Shown one piece after another: positions 34,885-64,000 of a stretch of DNA of 64,000 bases. The stretch covers positions 3,840,955 through 3,904,954 of the forward strand of contig OZ022243.1 of assembly GCA_963978895.1 (NCBI GenBank). Reading direction: 5' to 3'. The stretch comes from Erpobdella octoculata. Lineage: Eukaryota > Annelida > Clitellata > Hirudinida > Erpobdellidae. Each line of letters starts with the position of its first letter. The stretch's first letter is position 1. The notes under the pieces are model-generated. The model was not told the DNA's origin, searched no databases, and saw only the letters and a list, made by a program, of their open reading frames with translations. The translations under genes and the position numbers were made by a program.

Positions 34885-34964
34885 TTTAAAATTTTGTATC
34901 AACTTAACAGAATTTAAAACGCAAATATAACACTAAATATTGCTATATATATCTCCAAAAAACT

Positions 34965-35002
<38 letters not shown>

Positions 35003-35010
35003 TATAATTG
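34885..35010. repeat. Dispersed repeat block with (TA)n
   Basis: 34885-34970 repeats the sequence at 13353-13432 (TATCAACTTAACAGAAT, TATTGCTATATATAT) and runs into ~35 bp of TA. Confidence 0.7.
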
Positions 35011-35299
35011 TTATAGACTCCATGTTTTCATTAGTTCTGTTCTGGATGTTTTTGGAACCTTTTCTTGCTACAACACGCCTTGTCTTGTGTAAAAGTTCTA
35101 AATTATGATGAATTATTTTAAAATGTTAACTACAGCAAAAGTGAAAATATATATGGACATCGATGTAACTAATGATGATTTTGGTAGTTGAAAAAAAAAC
35201 GATAGCTTTTGTTTTAGATATTATAAGTTTTTTTTTTTTCAACCAAAATTGCTCAAGGTCTAAAAGTTTATGATATCCTTCTTCGGTAATCAAATTCTT

Positions 35300-35514
35300 A
35301 CCGTTTGATTCCATACGATTTGTACTGCCCGTCAATACAATCTAGGTTTAGAGATAGGATTTGCAAACATTGGCATACTTACTTTTTTTTCGCTGGTCAG
35401 GCGACACAAACAGGAATCAAATACTTCTCCAAAACGCATCGGGCCAGTTGCTGTACATAGGCAACGGGAACTAATGGTTATTATTGCAAATACAAAAATA
35501 AAGAAAGTGCTCAA
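35300..35514 (-). CDS. Candidate small secreted cysteine-containing peptide (weak)
   Basis: The frame from ATG 35514 begins with a signal-peptide-like hydrophobic stretch (FFIFVFAIITISS), then four cysteines within ~25 residues (RCLC, SCLCR). A strong GTAAGTAT donor follows at about 35383. A possible next exon begins after a CTAAACCTAG acceptor near 35341. Phase-0 joining keeps the frame open for a further ~65 codons with lysine-rich sequence and no family resemblance. Seen: signal-like N-terminus and good splice signals. Inferred: a gene. It could equally be a chance ORF in repeat-rich DNA. Confidence 0.2.
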
Positions 35515-35749
35515 TAGATAGATGAAAAAAAGCTTGATTTGAATTGATTATCCATTCCAGAGGATAAAGAGATCAAAACATTCCCCAGTTACTCTATGAA
35601 AGATCACTTTGCATAATTATGTTTAAATGCATGACAAACAAAAAATTTGTTTTTTTTAATAAACTTTAGAATTTTTTGAAAATTCTGCTTTTACTAATGC
35701 ATTTGCTTTTGGGGACAAGATAATAAATGATTGTTATAATGCCATTTCC

Positions 35750-36140
35750 ATTTTTAGGTGAGAGGGTGAAGATTTTTTGACGTCATATTTGAATGGGTGT
35801 CTCAATTTTTGTGACGATTTGTGACAAATCGGGAGGGGTAAAAAAGTAGTAAAAATTTTCTGACATCATTGACGGACGGTCCCAATCCAAGCAGCTGGAC
35901 TAATTTGAACAAAATTTGACACGAGGTTTCTAACAAATTTGTTTTTAGTTTTTTGTGGTTAAAAACATTTTAAGCAAACAGTGTACGAGCATAAATTTAA
36001 AGAAGTTGTTAAGCAATTTAAAAAACAAGTAAAGGAAAAAACGATTTTTTTTCAACACAAACTTTTATTTCAAATACACTCGATTTAGAAATACGAAAGA
36101 TGTTCAAATTAAGTTTTTTTAATTGAATCATGTATTGTCA
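35750..36140 (-). repeat. Helitron-like dispersed repeat, copy 2 (left part)
   Basis: 36050-36140 is the inverted homologue of 9525-9700 (AATTGAATCATGTATTGTCA; CAAATACACTCGATTTAGAA). It continues at 36583-36720 after the inserted Helitron. Sequence to the left (35760-36040) is probably the rest of the same element, but no partner copy is in the window. Confidence 0.5.
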
Positions 36141-36581
36141 TAAATGAATGTTTGTATGTATGTATGTATGTATGTCCTTTATGCATTGCTACATCATTCA
36201 TCCAATCGTAATGAAATTTTCACACAACCTTGAGAGTCAAGGGGAATCAAATATATAAAAAAATTGAAATCCGTCACAAAATGAGCGGAGCGGAGCGGGT
36301 GAGTGAGCGGGAACTATATACATATATATTTATATACACATACATATACATACATAAATGAGCAAAAACGGGAACGGGAAGCCAACTGAGAGCAAAAGAT
36401 AGAGCGGGAAAGGGAAAGCGACCGAGAACGGGAAAGCGACCAGGAGCTGGAAAACGACCGGGAGCGAAAAGCGACCGGGAACACGACAGGAACGGGAAAG
36501 CGGAGAAGGAAACAGGAGCGAGAGAGAAAAACATTAGAAAAACCTCTAAAAGCGCCGGGCAACGCCGGGTGCCCCCGCTAG
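36141..36581 (+). mobile_element. Helitron family C with boundaries fixed by a paralogous empty site
   Basis: The left flank TGTATTGTCA and right flank TCCAATATAAAGC are contiguous in the inverted copy at 9525-9540, so the ~441-bp insert is delimited. It ends CAACGCCGGGTGCCCCCGCTAG. The interior has (ATGT)n near the 5' end, a CTTTATGCATTGCTACATCA block and a GGGAAAGCGACCGAGAACGG repeat. There is no coding. Confidence 0.8.
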
Positions 36582-36582
36582 T

Positions 36583-36720
36583 CCAATATAAAGCTATGCT
36601 AAAAATTTCAGCTTCCTAGCTAGTCAAAAAGCTGGTTAAGTTTTATTTGCCAGATATGCGTACAGAGAAAGACACACACACACGCACACAAACACAAAAA
36701 AGAGATTGTAACATAATTAA
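36583..36720 (-). repeat. Helitron-like dispersed repeat, copy 2 (right part)
   Basis: CCAATATAAAGCTATGCT, GCTAGTCAAAAAGCTGGT and GCGTACAGAGAAAGACACAC are the inverted equivalents of 9450-9535. It ends in an (AC)n tract where copy 1 has (GTTT)n. Confidence 0.55.
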
Positions 36721-36837
36721 AAGTTTGTAGAAAACTGCTATTTATTTCACAATCTTTGGTTTAGTGTAGATTGCAGACTCCCGGCCGCCCGGCGTGGGCA
36801 GGCCAAATACTACTTTTTCCAAAAACAAAATAACCGG

Positions 36838-37070
36838 GGGAAAGGAAAATAAAAAAAGGAAAATAGAAAAAATGAAAGAAAGAGAGAGAGAAAGAGAGAG
36901 AGAAAGGAATAAAAAGAGCGGACAGGCCAAACACCATTGCCCTTGTTTAAAAAAAAATAATGGGAAGAAAGTAAAAATAAAGGGGGTGGAGGGAGGAAAG
37001 TAAAAGAGAAAAAAGAGGGAGCGAAAAAAGGAGAAAAGAGAAAAAAGCTAAATAAAGAGACCACAAAAAA
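36838..37070. repeat. Purine-only tract (A/G) on the plus strand
   Basis: Nearly all positions from 36838 to 37060 are A or G, including (GA)n, with a short pyrimidine-bearing break near 36925-36950. Such mirror-like purine runs can form triplexes. No gene. Confidence 0.7.
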
Positions 37071-37079
37071 CACTTCTAA

Positions 37080-38330
37080 AAACCAAATAATTTAATTATA
37101 ATACAAATTAATCCAAATGTTAATTATTTTAATTATTTTGCTGATTAAATTAAAGGTTAAGGATCGGCTTCTTCATAAATCGTGAAAGAGACTGCGATAA
37201 AAGACTTGGAGAGTGCGACAGAACTGAAAGTTGGAGAGGCAAGTCGCGCCAAAATTTCACACACACACACAAAAACGCCAAACAACTTTAATTTTTAAAG
37301 TTATTTTAGTCGTCCGCTTAACTGGTAAAGACGGATCTCGACTGTTCAGTTAATGTTTCCATTTAACTTCAAGATTGTTTTTTTTTCTGTTTCTTAAAAA
37401 CTCAAACTTGAGGTCTCTTAGTCTCTTCTGAACGAGAGTATCGATCTTAATTCTATTCAAGTCTCTCTAAACCACTGACTTTGAGTCATGTCATAAAAAT
37501 TCAAAACCCAATTATTAGAATATGTATATTTTTTTTGGTGATTTAAAAAAACGAAAAAAATTGTGTCAATTTATTTAGAATGTTTCTAGAATATTTTTTT
37601 CCTGTTATTGGAGATCAACAACAAAATCCAAGCAAAGGCCTGTTTCTCACCGGACAGTTATTTAAATATTTGGCCAATGATCAATTGTTAAGTAATAATG
37701 ATGTTTGAAGTATACTTTTATAAAATTTTACACAATGAATAAAAGTTATCATCTCCAAAAATGTAATTATAAGTTTCTCTATAATTTATAATTGTTTTTC
37801 TTTTTCGTAAGTCGATTCACATTCTGGGTGTGACAAAAAGTTGTCTCCTCCTTTCAATACAAACGACAGCACCTGAAAGGTTTGAAGTACGTATGTTTGC
37901 CTCTGTAGGATACGAACATGCCATACCAACTTACCTGGTTAATCATATAGGTTTAAACAATGAAGCGCAAACATAACATATCTCAAAACCCAGCAAAGAT
38001 TGTCACATTTTAAAAACAGAAATTACTGGAAATTAAATGAATTAAATAACAATTATGAAGTTTGTATGAGTTTTTTTCTTTTGTAAAAATTTATTAAAGT
38101 CTAATACGCCAAGTTTTTCAAGAAAATAGCATCAAATAATCTACTAAAACCTCAAGGTAGTTCCTGGCATAAATATAAATTTTTATCTGATTTAGTTTTG
38201 GTTTTTTTTATCGAGGCATTTGACTTCTAAAATGAAACGATGCGGAGGTTTTCGCGTGAATTATGGGATGGGGGGGGGGAGAAGAACTGGAGCACTTAAA
38301 CGCAGGTGCAAAAAAGGTGAAAAGGGAGAC
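37080..38330. other. Gene-free AT-rich stretch
   Basis: I see no supportable exon, RNA gene or transposon terminus. A run of nine G lies at about 38270. Confidence 0.4.
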
Positions 38331-38332
38331 GA

Positions 38333-38525
38333 AGCTATGTTAGCTGAGTTGGTAGAGTGTCAGTCTTGAATGTGAGAGGTTCACGGTTCGACTCCCACTC
38401 ACTGCCTGGTATCCCATGTCAACAAAAAAACTTCGCTGGTAAAATCGTTTCAATCCGTGGGGCATGTAAAAGAAACAGCGCATCTGAGCTGTGGAAGAGG
38501 CGCCATGTAAATTATCAAACATTTA
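38333..38525 (+). mobile_element. tRNA-derived SINE, copy 2
   Basis: Head TTAGCTGAGTTGGTAGAGTG (box A) and ACGGTTCGACTCCCACTCAC (box B), then a body matching 8022-8215 and a short AT-rich end. It differs from copy 1 at scattered sites and has a different A-rich tail. Confidence 0.8.
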
Positions 38526-38559
38526 CATTTACAGAATATCGAAGAAAATTTGAAACCTA

Positions 38560-39524
38560 GTTAATACAAAATTAACCGCTTTTATTATAAACGTTTTGTT
38601 CGTATTGAGCAGAACATTTAGCGCACCGACGAGTGAGAAATACTTTCAAAAGTTTACACACGCAGATATCCATATGTGACGTCACTTGATCCTGAGAAAT
38701 CTTTGACCGCTGATCTTCATTATTTTCATAAATCACACTAAAATAAACATTCTTTAGTTTTTTTAGGAAAAAAAACAAATTCAAAATTGCGAGTTTTGTA
38801 GTTTTCCAGTAAAGCTGACCAAAATCAAGTGAAACACCCTCATATACGTTTAGTTAATATTAAATCATAAAACTTAATAACAATTACATTTGCTCATGAT
38901 GACGTCACATTTCATACCCCCCTCCTCTCTCCCTCCTTTTTGGACCAAACGTTTCTTCTTTCTATTCCTTAAATACACAGCTAATATTTGTTACAGTTAA
39001 CCTTTGACTTCAGATTCTATCTCATCATCATTTCATTAAATTAACATAAGAAGAAAAACAACCTTCACACCCCCCTCCCCCCTTGAGCAAAAGACACTGG
39101 TGCGCCCACCTTTCGCGTTCCACGCATAGTAATTCAAGCTGTGTATATATTTAACAACTATTTTTGGGCAGTCGAAAGAATAGAAAGTCGCTCTCGAGAG
39201 CTTTGCAGGCTGATTGACGTAGTCTAATTATTTAGGCGTAACTGAAGCAAATAAAGTTCTGAGTCACTATAGACCTTTTCTTCTTATAGTGCTTGTGTTT
39301 GGGTGTAGAAAAAGTTCATCGCCAGATTTTGGTTGGGCCGAATTGGACTGCATACCGACTCGTCTCATGAATCGTTTTTGTAAAATATCGTCAGAAAATA
39401 ATTAAAATAAGTCTCTGTAAGTAGTAAAGTTAAAAAAAAAGAAGAAATAAGTTGTACCGGATTGTTTGTAGTTTAAGAATTTTTTTTGCGTGTTTTTACT
39501 TCGTTGATTTAAAATCATATCGTC
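38560..39524. other. 5' flank and likely 5' UTR of the Myo1D gene
   Basis: This holds C-rich runs near 38920 and 39065. The final ~100 bases before the ATG are AT-rich with in-frame stops. No TATA box or initiator can be assigned with confidence. A minus-strand 70-aa frame at 38572-38784 has no family resemblance. Confidence 0.4.
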
Positions 39525-61135
<21,611 letters not shown>

Positions 61136-62220
61136 GCGATCATGATGCGCCTAATCATCGTATGTATCTGATACTTTCGTGTCTCGCTGAGTTTAGGAAT
61201 GAATAACTGCTTATTGATGCTCTGAGCTTCAAGCTTTACCGCTCTACAAAACGATACAATATTATCACTGGTGACTATATTATTATCGTTATTATTATTC
61301 TGCAGCAACATAAGTTAGTTAATCAAATGTCATTGCAATAGATAATAAGTTATTTTACTAATTTACTATTTTATTTTATAAATTGTTTTATTCCAAATTT
61401 GCACGTCGATTGAGAAAATAGTTTTTGTGATATGATCGATCGTGGGCTCTCAAAATTTGATTCGTTTTGTTTTCAATTCTCTCGCTAGGTTAAATGTGAT
61501 CAAATCTTTCCGAATGTATTCCATTCCGCTGTTTCTTTTACATCGTAGTTTTCAAACGTTGGCTTATAAAATAATTGTCGATGATACGAGAATGATGTGA
61601 TCAATAAACAACGCTATCATAAATACCGTAATGATAAAATAACGTATTCATAAATAACGTAATGAATAAATAACGTAATGAATAAATAACGTAATGAATA
61701 AATAACGTTATCATTTAAATCGTAATAATTTCTAACGTGAAAAATAAACAACGTAATCATTTAATAACGCAATCACTCCAGCCAGTTATAATGTATTTAC
61801 TTTTCTTTGATGGCGAGTCGTAATTTGTGTGCGCTTAATCACACCACTTTTAGGACTGTTTACTTGTTTAAGTACAGCTGCTTAATTATTACACATTTAC
61901 ATACAAGATTGAAAACTTAAACAAACTTTGTGAAGCTTTACAAGTTGAAGAAAGTGCTAAACGTGTTCGTCTCGAAATGAACTTCAAAGGCTGGATGATA
62001 GCATTTTCACGTTTTCTTGTTATCTCTCTTAATCATGAGTTTTTATTTTAATTAATTTTATTCTATTAAAGCTTCTGTTTGTAGATTATTACAATTATTT
62101 GTGTATTTTGCATCTCTACTGTTTTTAATATTTCTTAATTTTATACAAATTTATTGCGCAGGAAAAGTAATCTTTTTATTGTTTTCGGCTTTTGAATGAA
62201 AATAAAATAAAATTGTGGTT
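61136..62220. other. Myo1D 3' UTR and flank
   Basis: AATAAA hexamers occur at about 61604 and in several later positions, so polyadenylation could use more than one site. 61615-61775 holds a ~16-bp repeat (AATAAATAACGTAATG) in about eight copies, itself rich in AATAAA. No other gene is seen. Confidence 0.55.
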
Positions 62221-63136
62221 TTATGATTTTTTTTTTCAGAGTTGACGCGGGCTTTGGTGGGGCAAAGCCGACACGGAAGTCAGCTTTTCAAGAAAAAGTC
62301 GGAGTAGGGGGGGTAGCTATGGGGCATAAAATGTCCATATATTCTGTAAACTCGTCAACTTTTATATTTTTAAAGGTTTATTACCGGAGGTGTAGTCGTA
62401 TTTTCGGGAAAAAAATCAAGATTTTTTTTCTGGGTGGGGGTAGAAATTTTTCCTAAAGGTAGGATTTGGTTCGGGGTAGCCTGCCCCAGCGTCCCACAGC
62501 TGGCACAGGCTATGGTACTAAATGGACCTGGTCGGTAATCACAAAACTTTCATAGAATTCAATCAAAATATCCGAGTGGTTGGTGGACGTCTGTAATTTG
62601 AGGGCAGAATCATCGCGTCTAATTTCAATTCATTTAATGGTCGCTCCTGTCTACCACTTAGAACGTTTGTCGCAAGCGAACCGGTTTCACACACAAACAC
62701 ACACACACACACACACAAACACACACACTTACACATCCATATCTAATATGTATGCAAACATTTTTGTAGATTCTTGTTTTGAGTAGAATGTAAATGCAAT
62801 ATAAGTTCAATCGTATTTTATATCAATCAAACTATGTTAAATAAAAATCATACTTCATTAGGCCTACATTAAGTTTTACTTTATTAGGCCTAAATTAAAA
62901 CCGTTTTTGCTTTCAAACGTTTAAATGTGAAATGGAAATTACGCGCAGTTTTAGTTTCTTTCGTTGTAAAAAGGCTCTTCGGTGTTTTAAAATAATCACA
63001 AAGCCGTCTGCGGCTGTTTAAGTGCAGTTCGGGACTTTTAATTATAGAACATCCTGTAACGGAGCATCACTTGTAGTTCCATCTATCCACCTATCCGTCT
63101 TGTGCAAGTGTATCTGACAATGCATTGTGTGTGTGC
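62221..63136. other. Gene-free 3' region
   Basis: This contains a (CA)n tract near 62690-62728 and G-rich patches near 62308 and 62435. No exon or transposon end is assigned with confidence. Confidence 0.4.
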
Positions 63137-63648
63137 CAGGGACGGAACCAGGGGGTGGGTGGGGAAATGCAACTCCCCACCAGATAATTAATTAAAATTT
63201 TGTTGGACATAATACCCGGTTTTTGAAAAATAAACGTAGTTAAAAGAAAAAAATGTTTTGAAAAAGAATTCCTCGTGGATGAATTCTTTCAGTTTCGTCG
63301 AGTTGTGTGAACGAATGACAGGCAAAGGATCTGATGGCACATTTTGTGGCAGGAAAATGTCTTTCTTTGCTGGTAAAAAGTGTCTTTGAAAATTTTTTTG
63401 AAAATTATTCAGTGACGGATCCAGGGGGTAGTGGATGTACCCCACCCAACCAGATTATCAACGAAAATATTTTTGGTTCTTTAAATTTTAGGTTGTTTCT
63501 CTAAAAATGATGATTCTTGGAAGTAAAAACTTTTTTTTTTAGATTTTTATAAAATGAGCTGCAAATATCTTCCCCCCGATCATCAATTTTTTTTTTGGAA
63601 GACAATGTTGACTAACACCCCCACCGGTAATCTTTGGATCCGCCACTG
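63137..63648. mobile_element. hAT-type MITE remnants (probably two, nested or adjacent)
   Basis: The left termini CAGGGACGGAACCAGGGGG (63137) and CAGTGACGGATCCAGGGGG (63410) and the right terminus, in complement CAGTGGCGGATCCAAAGATT (ending 63648), are hAT-like. The 63410-63648 pair makes a ~239-bp MITE. It holds a GATCATCA module copy near 63577. The flanks AAATTATT and CATATAGC do not match, so no target duplication is claimed. Confidence 0.45.
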
Positions 63649-64000
63649 CATATAGCTGGAAATGGCCATAGCTAATCCTGATTGTTTTATTATTTATCTA
63701 TTTTTTAACTAATAATTTCTTCGATTACAATTCTCGTCATTTCAAATGGATGAAAAGGGCTTTAAAAGAACATTTTTACTAGTGGGTAATAATGTTAATA
63801 GTAATAATAACATGAATGTGAAGTCAAGGCATTTTACGAATTATAAGTAAGTTTTATTCTAAATTACTCAAACTAACTTTGAACTAACTAAATCAACAAT
63901 TCATATTATTTGCGACACTTTTTATTAATATCAATAAAATATCATTGAAAATGTGGAATTGAGTGCGATTTACGTCTAGCCACATAAGCCACGATTTACG
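63649..64000. other. Gene-free AT-rich end of window
   Basis: Nothing supportable was seen on either strand. Confidence 0.4.

Overview
The window is nuclear DNA from an invertebrate animal. It is AT-rich, its genes are split by many GT-AG introns, and it is full of short tandem repeats and DNA transposons. It holds two conserved animal genes that can be rebuilt exon by exon. A spiralian (annelid or mollusc) is plausible from the transposon mix, but the sequence alone does not settle the species. There is no operon, CRISPR array or prokaryotic signal.

Layout. 1-3387 is gene-free transposon debris. 3388-12998 (+) is a complete 15-exon orthologue of ecdysoneless (ECD/SGT1), predicted at 691 aa, whose introns carry a SINE, Helitrons and several MITEs. 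13439-21660 is a transposon cluster: two copies of one Helitron family with internal ~155-bp arrays, a broken transposon-type gene, a hAT relic, a 1.35-kb GC-rich short-repeat element and a fold-back MITE. Within that cluster sits one intact intronless RING-finger membrane-protein gene (16306-17004, +). 21799-22598 (-) is a probable two-exon gene for a small membrane protein with an acidic repeated tail.

23130-29206 (+) is a broken non-LTR retrotransposon. It was split by a 1,007-bp TIR element and by a 3,841-bp hAT transposon that still has an intact transposase and perfect 8-bp target duplications. 29360-33630 is a second complete hAT (4,271 bp, perfect 8-bp duplication), inserted into a reverse-transcriptase fragment. 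33940-38525 holds Helitron pieces, a Helitron with its empty site preserved in another repeat copy, duplications, a purine tract and a SINE.

39525-61135 (+) is a complete 23-exon class I myosin, best matched to Myosin-ID (MYO1D; fly Myo31DF), predicted at 1,030 aa. Its introns contain extreme microsatellites, including 320 apparently perfect ATTG units starting 7 bases after the exon 2 donor. They also contain a third copy of the Helitron, sitting in a tandem repeat that includes an exon-intron junction. 61136-64000 is gene-free 3' flank with hAT-type termini.

The two host genes have no visible functional link. ECD acts in splicing and chaperone complexes and the cell cycle, while Myo1D is a membrane-linked actin motor. 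The main novelty is in the transposons: nested insertions whose order can be read, two hAT transposases with no visible break in frame, non-autonomous elements built of GC-rich short repeats, and a ~45-bp module shared among several of them.
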